Positions 7,837 to 16,219 of a DNA stretch of 27,576 nt are shown here, one piece after another (within the stretch, counting starts at the first letter, position 1; each line of letters begins with the position of its first letter). This stretch comes from UBA4717 sp045577925 (GTDB lineage Bacteria > Bacillota > Clostridia > Oscillospirales > CAG-272): positions 1 to 27,576 of the forward strand of contig JAZNJH010000011.1 in assembly GCA_045577925.1 (NCBI GenBank). Direction: 5' to 3'. The position numbers and the translations under genes were made by a program. Under the pieces are notes generated by a model that did no database searches, was not told where the DNA came from, and was given only the letters and a program-made list of their open reading frames with translations.

Positions 7837-7905
7837 GTTGTCGGCAAGTGAAAAATGGTAAAAAAACGGCATTAAAAGTTGTCTGATGGTTGTCAAAAAG
7901 TTGTC
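7837..7905 (+). repeat. Phased GTTGTC direct repeats
   Basis: GTTGTC occurs at 7837, 7878, 7889 and 7900. The last three are spaced exactly 11 bp apart, one helical turn. They lie between the att-like repeat and the prophage-derived gene, where arm-type recombinase binding sites would be expected. Confidence 0.45.
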
Positions 7906-7911
7906 AGAAAA

Positions 7912-9603
7912 TCAAACGTAGTCTAAGATAAAAAGAGGGGATATGTCCATTACGGATATATCCTTGAGCCTTTGCATTCTCTTAATTCTGCGAAGAATAT
8001 TATTTGCTGCTTTGGAGTTTTTGTTCTTCTTCGCATCATACTCAGCTTGTAGCCTTGCAATCTCTGAATCAAAATCAGCATTAGACTCATCACGCAACTT
8101 CTTGTTGTTTTCAAGTTCCGTCTGCAAGTTCTGTAGCTTGGATGAAATCTTTTCGTCTACTGTTTGCTCTGCCGGAGCTACATTGTCATCAGTAGTTGTT
8201 GCATTTTCTGCAACACCCTCTGCAACAGGTGCAATATCCTGTTCAAGTGCAGTTGCATTTTCCGCAACAGGTGCAATATCCTGTTCAAGTGCAGTTTCAT
8301 TCAATGGTGTACTGTAGTTGCCGATAGGTGCTATATCTTCGCCTTCGTTGGAAAGGGAATAACGAATATCGGGGTCTACCGTAGGATTTTCATTAACAGA
8401 AACGGAAAAATTTGTGTTTTCTCTTGACTTTTCTGGATTTTGTGTTACAATATCATTGGATAAAGGCGATTCGCTTAAAGTGTTGGGATGTTTCTTCCCG
8501 ATGGCACTTTCTGTGGGTTGCCTTTTCCCTATTTCTAATTCGTAATTATTAGGGTTTAACAATAATTCTTCTGCATAATCAAATGGGATACCTTCTCGCA
8601 CTGTATCAGGCTCAAACAAGGTTACAACAGTGTGAAATTCCGTATCTCCAAATTCCTTACCAACAAATTCATCATCAATAGAGCTTTCAAACTCAATTAC
8701 TGCCATTCCTTCATTGCCATTGCTATTATATTCAACAAAGACAGCTACATTGTTTGGCAAAGGTTTTCCTTCCCCATTATAGCGATTTGTTTGTAGTATT
8801 ATTGTATTAGGATTGTCAAGATTGTTGATTATTTCCACAACTTCTTCAGGGGTCAATGCATGTCCTCTTGCATTGTTTCCGTGTGCTGTTTTTCTACCGC
8901 TCTTGTTCTGTTTAGCCATAGCTTGTTGTGCTTTACGCACCTGCATTACCAAAGAACGGTTATCTACACTTTCCCCTGCCTTTTTCAAGGTGTCGATAAT
9001 CACTTGTGGTGTGTCTTTTCTCACAGGGATATATGTGTTCCACTTTAATTTTCCCGACTTTGCCTGATTGAGGTAACTTATAGCTTGTTCGTTTGTCAAA
9101 TCCCTTGCATTAGCCAATTTCTCAATCGTGCCGTCTGTGTGCTTAATGTTCAAACTGTATTTAACTTTTCCACTTTCCTCGCTCTGAGCAGTCTGTCCCT
9201 GTTCTTTCCAAGCCTTTGCAAACTCTCTCTCGACCTTTTCTATTTCGGTCAGTTCCTTGCCTGTTGCTACCTTGCACAGATATTTGACTTCATCCCAAAC
9301 CTTTTGGAACAGTGGTCTGTTACCGGTCAGCTTGTTAATGAAATCCTTATCGGTAAAGAGATAATCGCCAACTAAATCAGCAGTCAGTTCCGCATCAATG
9401 TCGGCGTTTATACCATTGTACAGTTCGGCTAAATCAGCTTTTCTGCTTGCAAGTTCGCCCTTGCTTTCAGCATACGCATACAGTGCTTCTCTCAGCGCTC
9501 CATATGCTTCAGTTCCTTCGAGAACGTGTGTTATTTCGTGACCTACAATGCGATTTAATGCTCTCGGCGAGTCAATATTAAGCACAACACCCTTGCTTGA
9601 CAC
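7912..9603 (-). pseudogene. Truncated phage polyvalent protein: HEITH metallopeptidase-like plus MuF/PBECR-like C-terminal region
   Basis: The open frame gives up to 563 residues from a GTG at 9603, with no convincing ribosome site and an in-frame stop a few codons upstream. It begins in the middle of a conserved domain: residues 9-30 contain SPRALNRIVGHEITHVLEG with the zinc-type motif HEITH (His22, Glu23, His26), and AELTADLVGDYLF further on. The middle (about 170-400) resembles nuclease-like domains at the ends of phage MuF and large polyvalent proteins of Clostridia. IRYSLSNEGED is typical of those proteins. A 14-residue repeat (AENATALEQDIAPV) follows, encoded by two 42-bp DNA repeats at 8222-8304, and then a coiled coil. 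The N-terminal part is missing and a capsid-protein fragment abuts it in another frame. I read this as a deletion-damaged prophage or ICE gene. Confidence 0.65.
8222..8304 (-). repeat. 42-bp tandem repeat (two copies)
   Basis: Two nearly identical 42-bp units start at 8222 and 8264 and keep the reading frame. Each codes for a 14-residue AENATALEQDIAPV-like unit in a low-complexity linker. A shorter related piece precedes them at about 8200. Confidence 0.85.
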
Positions 9604-9726
9604 ATTGCCGTTTCTCTTATGCTCTTTTGATTACGCGCCTCGCTTTCAAGTCTGGGCATAGTCTGAGATGCCTCGTACCCGGTCATTTCCTTGCCGTTAA
9701 TGGTATATGTACGCTTCCTTCTGTGC
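9604..9726 (-). pseudogene. Phage minor capsid protein, C-terminal fragment
   Basis: One minus-strand frame reads RRKRTYTINGKEMTGYEASQ followed by RLESEARNQKS. This matches the conserved C-terminal YT-NGK--T-YEA-Q--R-LE--IR-QK pattern of phage minor capsid proteins. It begins at the dapL terminator and runs into the metallopeptidase-like remnant in a different frame. Both ends of the capsid gene are absent. Recognition rests on this short motif only. Confidence 0.5.
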
Positions 9727-9758
9727 AAAAAACGACAGGTTAAAACCTGTCGTTTTTT
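9727..9758 (-). terminator. Terminator of dapL
   Basis: AAAAAACGACAGGTT pairs with AACCTGTCGTTTTTT around a very small loop and overlaps the dapL stop codon. The T run on the minus strand is GTTTTTTG. It is symmetrical and may work in both directions. Confidence 0.85.
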
Positions 9759-10941
9759 ATTTCAGCAAAATCATAAGCCTTTTTGCCGCTTCTTCTGTGT
9801 CCTCTTTGCTTCCAAAGGTGGAAAAGCGGAAATAGCCCTCTCCGCAGGCGCCAAAGCCCGCTCCGGGTGTGCCTATAACCTGCACTTTTTCAAGCAGATA
9901 ATCAAAAAACTCCCAGCTTGACATATTATCGAGGCATTTCATCCAGATATACGGTGAGTTCTTACCTCCCGTATACCATATACCAAGCTCATCAAGTGCG
10001 CTTGTAAGAATACGTGCATTATTCTTGTATATTTCTATATTATCGTGTATCTGTTTCTGCCCCTCAGGTGTAAATACTGCCGATGCGCCCTTCTGTATGA
10101 TATAAGAAACTCCGTTTGTCTTAGTGGTACGGTTTCTTACCCACATAGAGTTAAAACTCATACCGTTTCTTTCAAGCTCTTTCGGTATAACGGTGTATCC
10201 AAATCTTGTGCCCGTAAATCCTGCAGTTTTTGAAAGCGAGCATATCTCTATTGCGCACGTTCTTGCACCGTCAATTTCAAAAATACTGTGGGGTATATCG
10301 CTATTTTCTATAAAAGCCTCGTATGCCGCATCAAAAAGTATTACCGAGCCCTGCTTATTGGCATAGTCGACCCATGCTTTGAGTCCGCGTCTGTCATATG
10401 CCGCACCAGTCGGATTATTCGGTGAACATATGTAGATAATATCGGCACTCACATTTCCAGCAGGAAGCGGCAGAAAGTCATTGTCCATACCGGCTTCAAG
10501 CCTTAAAATTTCTCTGCCTGCTATAACACTTGCATCTATATACGCAGGGTATGCAGGCTCAATTATAAGTGCATTATTACTTTTATCAAAAAGATCGAGA
10601 ATATCACCAAGCTCATCGCTCGCTCCGCTTGAAACGAACACTTCGTCAGAGTCAAGCTTTACAGAATACTTTAAGTAGTGTCGTGCGATACTTTCTCTTA
10701 AAGACGGCAGACCGCACTCGGGAATATATCCGTGAAAGCTTTCCTTTTCTGACTGATCGTCAACTGCATTATGAAGTGCAGTTATTACTTCTTCGCATAG
10801 CGGCAGTGAAACGTCACCTATGCCCATTTTATACAAGCAATGATCGGGATGCTTTTCTATGTACGCATTTATTTTTTGCTTTATGTTGTAAAAGAGGTAT
10901 GAATCCTTAAGATAAGCGTAATTCATATTCGGTGTTATCAT
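9757..10941 (-). CDS. dapL: LL-diaminopimelate aminotransferase
   Basis: DapL converts tetrahydrodipicolinate directly to LL-diaminopimelate using glutamate as amino donor, a short route to lysine and peptidoglycan precursors. The 394-residue protein is a fold-type I PLP enzyme. Visible are CSPNNPTGA (residues 172-180), the cofactor residues Asp204 and Tyr207 in FDAAYEAF, the Schiff-base lysine Lys238 in SLSKTAGF, and Arg246 in GTRFGY. The N-terminal MNYAYLKDSYLF and YKMGIGDVSLPL are characteristic of DapL rather than general aspartate aminotransferases. The start at 10941 is chosen over an upstream ATG because AGGAGTG lies 8-9 bases before it. It is a single gene with its own promoter and terminator. 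Confidence 0.9.
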   Translation of the reverse strand: MITPNMNYAYLKDSYLFYNIKQKINAYIEKHPDHCLYKMGIGDVSLPLCEEVITALHNAVDDQSEKESFHGYIPECGLPSLRESIARHYLKYSVKLDSDEVFVSSGASDELGDILDLFDKSNNALIIEPAYPAYIDASVIAGREILRLEAGMDNDFLPLPAGNVSADIIYICSPNNPTGAAYDRRGLKAWVDYANKQGSVILFDAAYEAFIENSDIPHSIFEIDGARTCAIEICSLSKTAGFTGTRFGYTVIPKELERNGMSFNSMWVRNRTTKTNGVSYIIQKGASAVFTPEGQKQIHDNIEIYKNNARILTSALDELGIWYTGGKNSPYIWMKCLDNMSSWEFFDYLLEKVQVIGTPGAGFGACGEGYFRFSTFGSKEDTEEAAKRLMILLK

Positions 10942-10968
10942 AAAACTGACACTCCTTTGCTTTGTTTC

Positions 10969-10997
10969 AGTATAGCATATCAGCACGATTATTTCAA
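10969..10997 (-). promoter_or_regulatory. Sigma-A promoter of dapL
   Basis: On the minus strand TTGAAA (10992-10997) and TATACT (10969-10974) have a 17-bp spacer, about 28 bp from the start codon. It is divergent from the promoter at 11019-11047 with only about 20 bp between their -35 boxes. Confidence 0.7.
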
Positions 10998-11018
10998 GGA
11001 TGAATTTTGGCAGCTCTA

Positions 11019-11047
11019 TTGACTTTTACAAATGGGTATGATATAAT
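11019..11047 (+). promoter_or_regulatory. Sigma-A extended -10 promoter of the glycoside hydrolase-like gene
   Basis: TTGACT (11019-11024) and TATAAT (11042-11047) have a 17-bp spacer, with TG at the extended -10 position. The 5' leader is about 70 nt. Confidence 0.75.
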
Positions 11048-11123
11048 TTTCTAAACTTTGTAGTAATGTATTACATTAAGGAAAACAAAGTAAATTTTAA
11101 GTACATACACAAGAGGTGTTATT

Positions 11124-13145
11124 ATGGAACTTATGCAGAGACTCGGTACTAATATGACCGACGAGTATGTGGACGACTATATAGACATGATAGTAAAAAA
11201 TCCTGGCTCGTGCGACAACGTGTGGCTTCCTACCCTTTACGGTTATCCGAAGCTTGAAAAGCACAGAAAAATGGCTGACCATTGGAAAGATGCCGCTGAA
11301 AAGTTCAGAAAGAACGGTATTAGCGTTTCACTTCAGTTAAGCAATTCACTCGGTCATGGTCAGTATGCTTCAGGCGGCGACTTCAGCGGCGCTTTTTTTG
11401 AGGGTTCGCCCGTACAGAGAATGGTAGGCCACGACGGTACTGTTGCAGAAGTTTGCTTCTGTCCCCGCGGTCAGTTCATACGCGACTATATCAAGGAAGA
11501 AGTATCATACTATGCCGAAATCAAGCCCGACTGCGTCTGGGTTGACGACGACATCCGTATGAGCAACCACCTCCCTGTTCACTTTGGTTGCTTCTGCGAC
11601 AACTGCATAAACGAGTTTAATACCGAATTCAAGTCTTCCTTCACAAGAGAGACTCTTGTTAACGAAATTCTTCACGGCGATCTTAAATGGCGCGAAAACT
11701 TTATCACGTTCCTTCGCGAAGGCCTTTACGATCTCATGTATATGATCGGAGACACCATACATAAAATTTCTCCCGACACAGCTCTCGGACTTCAGTACTG
11801 CCCTCACGGTGCATACACCGGATACGGATATGACTTCCTCTTCAAAGCAATGATGGATTCAACTGGCAAGGTTCCGCTTTCACGTTCGGGTGACGGTTCT
11901 TACAATGACCACGATCCCAATACATTTATTGAAAAATCGCTTAAAATAAACTGGATGAACTCTATTCTTCCCGAATACGTTAAGTGTAAGTGTCCTGAGA
12001 TTGAAAATCTTCCTTTCGCAGTGTTTGGAAAGAGCCCTGCAGGCACGGCATTTGAGACCTCATACTATTTCGCAAACGGAAATACAGATATGAGTTATTC
12101 AATGCTTATGGACGTAAGAGAACCTAAGGAGTTTTATAACTCTGAATTTGAACTTTTTGCTAAACACCGCAAATATTGGGATAAGCTTTCTGATTACAAC
12201 AAGGTTTCGCATCAGTCGGGCTTCCAGTTCTTCATGTCAAGAGAAATGTGGAAAAAAGAGCTTGCGCCTGATGCTGATATGAGTGAGTTCAACGATGAGC
12301 ACTATTACGAACCGCAGCCCCTGCTCCGCAACGCTATACCGATAGCTTTCGACCACAATGACACTTCTCTATTCTTCCTCCATGCAGAAATAACAAAGAT
12401 GATGTCAAACGAAGAAATCGAGTATTTGCTCACACAGAACGTTGTTGCAGACGGCGAATCCATTGAAATAATCACAAATCGTGGTTTTGATCTTGGAATC
12501 AAAGCAAAGCAGATCGACTTCTTCGATTCATTCAAGATAGCTGAACAATTTACAGATCACGCTGTTAACACAAAGCCTAATACAAGGTACAAGATGAGCG
12601 GACTTCTTCCTGCAAGAAACGTATTCCATACACTTATAAAAGGCAGTGCACCTATCGAAATCATCGGTACATACGTGGCAACAGCAGTAACAGGCCTGCC
12701 TGCTTTCCTTGATGATGCTGAATATCCTTACGGTATTGCAGAAGCTGTATTCACAACACCTAAGGGTGCTAAATGGGCGGCTCTCGGATACGCTCCCTGG
12801 AAGGGTGTAATGCCGGCAAGCAAGCGTGACCAGGTACTGAATATAGGTGATTACATCAGCGGTAACGCGATCTGCTCTAAGCTTATCACTCCCTTCCCTG
12901 CAGTTCTTATGCCCCGTAAGCACAACGAAACAGGCAAGACAGTTTCTGTATCGCTTACAAACTGCACGGTTGGCGAAAGCGGAGAGCTTGAGCTTCTCAT
13001 AAGAAATCCCGCAGGCGAAAACTTCACGTTTATGAGCCAGTACAACGGCGAAAAGAAGCTTTCTTACACGAAGTCAGGCGATGATTATATCGTTAAGGTT
13101 CCCTCTATCAACCCCTGGTCTGTTGCAACTGTATTCGTTGACTAA
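11124..13145 (+). CDS. Putative cytoplasmic glycoside hydrolase (TIM-barrel, family uncertain)
   Basis: This is a 673-residue protein without a signal peptide or membrane segment. The N-terminal half looks like a (beta/alpha)8 glycosidase barrel: strand-like NVWLPTLYGYP, VSLQLSNSLGHGQ, then CVWVDDDIRMSNH with three consecutive acids (about residues 138-145). That motif occupies the place of an acid/base region in clan-A-type enzymes such as beta-galactosidase-like families. A HFGCFCDNCINEF stretch just after it could bind a metal. The C-terminal 120 residues look like an all-beta sandwich (SVSLTNCTVGESGELELLI). I cannot assign a family or substrate. A ribosome site AGAGGTG precedes the start. 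The gene has its own promoter and terminator and no transporter nearby, which leaves the substrate open. Confidence 0.55.
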   Translation: MELMQRLGTNMTDEYVDDYIDMIVKNPGSCDNVWLPTLYGYPKLEKHRKMADHWKDAAEKFRKNGISVSLQLSNSLGHGQYASGGDFSGAFFEGSPVQRMVGHDGTVAEVCFCPRGQFIRDYIKEEVSYYAEIKPDCVWVDDDIRMSNHLPVHFGCFCDNCINEFNTEFKSSFTRETLVNEILHGDLKWRENFITFLREGLYDLMYMIGDTIHKISPDTALGLQYCPHGAYTGYGYDFLFKAMMDSTGKVPLSRSGDGSYNDHDPNTFIEKSLKINWMNSILPEYVKCKCPEIENLPFAVFGKSPAGTAFETSYYFANGNTDMSYSMLMDVREPKEFYNSEFELFAKHRKYWDKLSDYNKVSHQSGFQFFMSREMWKKELAPDADMSEFNDEHYYEPQPLLRNAIPIAFDHNDTSLFFLHAEITKMMSNEEIEYLLTQNVVADGESIEIITNRGFDLGIKAKQIDFFDSFKIAEQFTDHAVNTKPNTRYKMSGLLPARNVFHTLIKGSAPIEIIGTYVATAVTGLPAFLDDAEYPYGIAEAVFTTPKGAKWAALGYAPWKGVMPASKRDQVLNIGDYISGNAICSKLITPFPAVLMPRKHNETGKTVSVSLTNCTVGESGELELLIRNPAGENFTFMSQYNGEKKLSYTKSGDDYIVKVPSINPWSVATVFVD

Positions 13146-13157
13146 GTAAAAATTCAT

Positions 13158-13193
13158 CCCGACAGAAGCTTATAGCTTTTGTCGGGAATTTTT
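13158..13193 (+). terminator. Terminator of the glycoside hydrolase-like gene
   Basis: CCCGACAGAAGC pairs with GCTTTTGTCGGG (one G-T type wobble), loop TTATA, followed by AATTTTT. It lies 12 bases after the stop codon. Confidence 0.88.
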
Positions 13194-13205
13194 ATGTAAT
13201 ATTAT

Positions 13206-13234
13206 TTGACTTTAAACTTAAATTGTGATACAAT
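13206..13234 (+). promoter_or_regulatory. Sigma-A extended -10 promoter of the GT2-GtrA operon
   Basis: TTGACT (13206-13211) and TACAAT (13229-13234) have a 17-bp spacer and an extended -10 TG. A TGTCCG-5-CGGACA inverted repeat (13234-13250) overlaps the expected start of transcription and could be an operator. The leader is about 130 nt. Confidence 0.65.
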
Positions 13235-13369
13235 GTCCGTAGCACGGACAGGCAAACGGCGCTTTTTATTTATAAATATTCATGCCCCGCTCCCGTGCAC
13301 TCGTGTTTTGTTAAAAATTATGATGTAATAACATTCAGATGAAAAACTTATAATTTTCAGGTGATCGTA

Positions 13370-14440
13370 ATGATTAATGTGACTGTTGTAATACCAACGC
13401 TTAATCCAAGCGAAAAAATATTCGACGTTGTAAAATCTTGCCGTGACGCCGGATTTGACCGCTTTATAATTGTAAACGACGGAAGCCGTGAAGAATGTGC
13501 ATGCATTTTCGACTCGCTTAAATCGGAATACGGATGTGAGGTTTTAGTTCACGAAATAAACCGCGGAAAAGGGCGCGCACTAAAAACTGCAATGCAGTAT
13601 TTCCTCGATAACCCCGGTGATCACGTTGGAATCGTTACACTTGATGACGACGGTCAGCATACTACACAAGACACCGTGAACGTGGCTCGTGCGCTTATAG
13701 AAAATCCCGACAAGCTTGTACTCGGCGTTCGCGATTTCAGTCTGAAGAACGTTCCCCCGAAAAGCAAGTGGGGCAACAGGATAACAGCGCTTTTCATGAA
13801 ACTGTTATGCGGTGTGAGTGTAAGCGATACGCAAACAGGGCTCCGCGCTGTCGGTTTATCTTCAATTCCTGCTTTTATAGAGGTAGAAGGTGAAAGATTT
13901 GAATATGAAACATGCATGCTTCTTGAAACTTCACGCTCAAATATTGGCATAAAGGAAGTAAAAATAGAGACTGTATACATAGAAAACAACTCCGGAACAC
14001 ATTTTCATCCTCTGCGCGATTCGTTTATGATATATAAGCAACTGTTCGCTTTTGCAGGCTCTGCCATAGCGTCGTTCATCATAGACAACGGGCTTTTCTG
14101 GCTCTTCACTCATATACTTCCGATCCCATCGAAAGAGATCCTTGTTCCCGTATGCACGTATCTTGCAAGATTTTTCTCTTCGATCTTTAACTTTTTCACA
14201 AATAAAAAGCTTGTATTTTCAAGCGACGAATCAACTGTTTCAACGGCAATCCGTTACTATACCCTTTGTATAGTACAAACGGGAATATCCGCCGTTCTTA
14301 CAATTATCTTATCAGACATTTTATCGATATCCGAGGGAATACTTCTGACAATGTGTAAATTTATCTCAGACTGTATCCTCGCCCTCTTCAGTTACCGAAT
14401 TCAACGCGGTTGGGTATTTTCTAAAAACAAAAAGCAATAA
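13370..14440 (+). CDS. Glycosyltransferase family 2 (DPM1-like) fused to GtrA-like membrane domain
   Basis: Residues 1-215 are a GT-A fold transferase of the dolichyl/undecaprenyl-phosphate sugar synthase type. They show VTVVIPTLN (4-12), IIVNDGSREE (33-42), the RGKGRALKTA segment (65-74) and the DDDGQH metal-binding motif (92-97). Residues about 225-350 are a GtrA-like domain with four hydrophobic helices. Such fusions typically make or flip polyprenyl-phosphate-linked sugars used in surface-polymer decoration. The ATG at 13370 is preferred over the in-frame GTG at 13361 because AGGTGA lies just before it. It is the first gene of a rightward unit with the phosphodiester glycosidase (14 bases apart) and perhaps the HD gene. 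The exact donor sugar is unknown. Confidence 0.85.
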   Translation: MINVTVVIPTLNPSEKIFDVVKSCRDAGFDRFIIVNDGSREECACIFDSLKSEYGCEVLVHEINRGKGRALKTAMQYFLDNPGDHVGIVTLDDDGQHTTQDTVNVARALIENPDKLVLGVRDFSLKNVPPKSKWGNRITALFMKLLCGVSVSDTQTGLRAVGLSSIPAFIEVEGERFEYETCMLLETSRSNIGIKEVKIETVYIENNSGTHFHPLRDSFMIYKQLFAFAGSAIASFIIDNGLFWLFTHILPIPSKEILVPVCTYLARFFSSIFNFFTNKKLVFSSDESTVSTAIRYYTLCIVQTGISAVLTIILSDILSISEGILLTMCKFISDCILALFSYRIQRGWVFSKNKKQ

Positions 14441-14454
14441 AGGTAAAAAACACA

Positions 14455-15459
14455 ATGAAAAAAAGCAAAGCATTAAAAATTATAACGCGTACTCTTACAG
14501 TACTGTTCGTTATCATATTTTGTTTATTGACGTTTCTTATATGCACGGTTGCAACGGTATTCAAAGGACCGTCAGACACTATGAGAAACCTGCTTGTCAG
14601 CAGTCTTATGGAAACAAGCGCCATGAAGTTTATCCCGCGCGCATTTTTCAGCGATGAAGAAATTGATGAAATAACAAATTCAAACGCTGATGCGTATAAC
14701 GAGTACATAGCAACTATTGCAGACGTTGAAATAAACATCCCTCAGAATAATGCAAATGAAAACGGAGACATATCGTCCGGTATTACCTTTGAAGACGTAT
14801 ACGGTGAGACATATTGCGGAAAAATGATGATAGTTGACGATCCGTCGCGTGTATCGATCGAATTTGTCAGCACTATTTCCGAAACGGGAAACGGTCTTAT
14901 GCTAAGCGAGCTTGCTAATGAAGAGGGCGTTATAGCGGCATTCAACGGCGGCGGTTTTCTTGACAACCTAGGCCAGGGCAACGGCGGCATGCCAATTGGC
15001 GTTACTATACGTGACGGCGAGCTTCTGTGTGAATATGACTGGTACGCCCCTACTACTATCGGATTTGATGAGGATCACAAGCTTATCGTAGGCAATATGT
15101 CGGGCTCACAGGCATTAGATGCAGGTATAATTGAAGCTGCAAGCTTCGGCCCCGTGCTCATTAAAAACGGTGTGGTTGCTCCACTCTCCGGCTCGGGCGG
15201 CGGTCTTAATCCGCGTACGGCAATCGGACAAAGAGCTGACGGAGCAATACTCGTGCTCGTTATAGACGGACGTCAGCCGCACAGCCTCGGTGCATCTTAC
15301 GCCGATCTTGCGCAGATAATGGAAGAATACGGTGCTGTTAATGCAGCTAATCTCGACGGCGGTTCATCATCAATGCTCTTTTATGAAGGCGAGCTTGTTA
15401 ATTCGCTCGGTTCAGCAGTAGGAGAGCGACGTATACCCACGGCATTTGTAGTAAGATAA
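14455..15459 (+). CDS. Membrane-anchored phosphodiester glycosidase (NAGPA domain)
   Basis: A 334-residue protein with a basic start and one hydrophobic helix (about residues 12-36), probably an uncleaved signal anchor that places the rest outside the cell. The domain from about 120 onward shows the NAGPA/DUF2233 signatures: AAFNGGGFLD, GPVLIKNGV, NPRTAIGQ, VLVIDGRQPHSLGASY, and AANLDGGSSSMLFYEG with the family's conserved DGGSSS. Relatives cleave sugar-phosphodiester bonds, for example in teichoic-acid-like or exopolysaccharide polymers. Its place directly behind a GT2-GtrA gene supports a role in cell-surface glycan metabolism. The substrate is not evident. Confidence 0.87.
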   Translation: MKKSKALKIITRTLTVLFVIIFCLLTFLICTVATVFKGPSDTMRNLLVSSLMETSAMKFIPRAFFSDEEIDEITNSNADAYNEYIATIADVEINIPQNNANENGDISSGITFEDVYGETYCGKMMIVDDPSRVSIEFVSTISETGNGLMLSELANEEGVIAAFNGGGFLDNLGQGNGGMPIGVTIRDGELLCEYDWYAPTTIGFDEDHKLIVGNMSGSQALDAGIIEAASFGPVLIKNGVVAPLSGSGGGLNPRTAIGQRADGAILVLVIDGRQPHSLGASYADLAQIMEEYGAVNAANLDGGSSSMLFYEGELVNSLGSAVGERRIPTAFVVR

Positions 15460-15513
15460 CCGTAGTTACAAAACACCTTTAATACTGCAAAATAATATTT
15501 CATAAGGATTTAT

Positions 15514-16173
15514 ATGGTAACTTTTGAAGAAATAAAAAACAACAAGGACATAAACACATTTATAACGCTTGCAGATAAGTCCCTGCTTGCTCTTGGATAC
15601 ACCGAGCACAGCTTTGCTCACGTTGGTAAGGTATCAAAGGATGCCGAATATATACTTAAAACTCTCGGTGCTGATGAACATACAATAGAGCTTGCCAAAA
15701 TCGCGGGGTATATGCACGACATAGGCAATCTTGTTAACAGGATAGACCACTCGCAAAGCGGCGCTATCATGGCTTTTCGAATACTCGACCATATGGAAAT
15801 GCCGGCTGAAGATATTGCTACAATTGTAACGGCGATAGGCAATCACGACGAAGGTACAGGCGTTGCGGTAAACGACGTTGCGGCGGCACTTATACTTGCC
15901 GACAAATGCGACGTGCGCCGAAGCCGAGTGCGCAATAATGATATTACAACATTCGACATTCACGACAGAGTTAACTACTCGGTATCAAGCTCAAAGCTTA
16001 CAGTAAACAGCGAGCATACTGAAATTGCACTTGAGCTTGAAATAGACACAGACATCAGCCCTGTTATGGATTATTTTGAAATATTCCTCGGTCGCATGGT
16101 AATGTGCCGAAAGGCTGCTGAAAAGCTTGGTCTGAGATTCAGACTTTATATAAATTCACAGTCAATAATGTAA
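15514..16173 (+). CDS. HD-domain phosphohydrolase-like protein
   Basis: A 219-residue soluble protein with the metal-dependent HD pattern: His36 (SFAHVGKV), the central His68-Asp69 (GYMHDIGN), His79 (DHSQSG), His111-Asp112 (GNHDEG) and Asp130 (LADKCD). It resembles uncharacterised Firmicutes HD proteins rather than complete HD-GYP or RelA proteins. The C-terminal 70 residues (ALELEIDTDISPVMDYFEIF) form a beta-alpha unit usual in this group. It follows the glycosidase by 54 bases with an AAGGA site and is likely read from the same promoter. The substrate is unknown. Confidence 0.8.
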   Translation: MVTFEEIKNNKDINTFITLADKSLLALGYTEHSFAHVGKVSKDAEYILKTLGADEHTIELAKIAGYMHDIGNLVNRIDHSQSGAIMAFRILDHMEMPAEDIATIVTAIGNHDEGTGVAVNDVAAALILADKCDVRRSRVRNNDITTFDIHDRVNYSVSSSKLTVNSEHTEIALELEIDTDISPVMDYFEIFLGRMVMCRKAAEKLGLRFRLYINSQSIM

Positions 16174-16175
16174 TA

Positions 16176-16208
16176 AAAACAGCAGGAAATTACAATTCCT
16201 GCTGTTTT
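16176..16208. terminator. Bidirectional terminator between HD gene and tcdA
   Basis: A 13-bp perfect stem AAAACAGCAGGAA / TTCCTGCTGTTTT with a 7-nt loop lies between two convergent genes. It gives a T tract on both strands. Confidence 0.88.
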
Positions 16209-16219
16209 ATATTATCAAG

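Noticed and set aside
7584..7851. Overlapping frames on both strands in the tRNA-associated element, as possible small proteins
   Set aside because: They mirror each other through palindromic GC-rich DNA, lack ribosome sites and contain tRNA-derived sequence. Similar frames would arise wherever such an element occurs.
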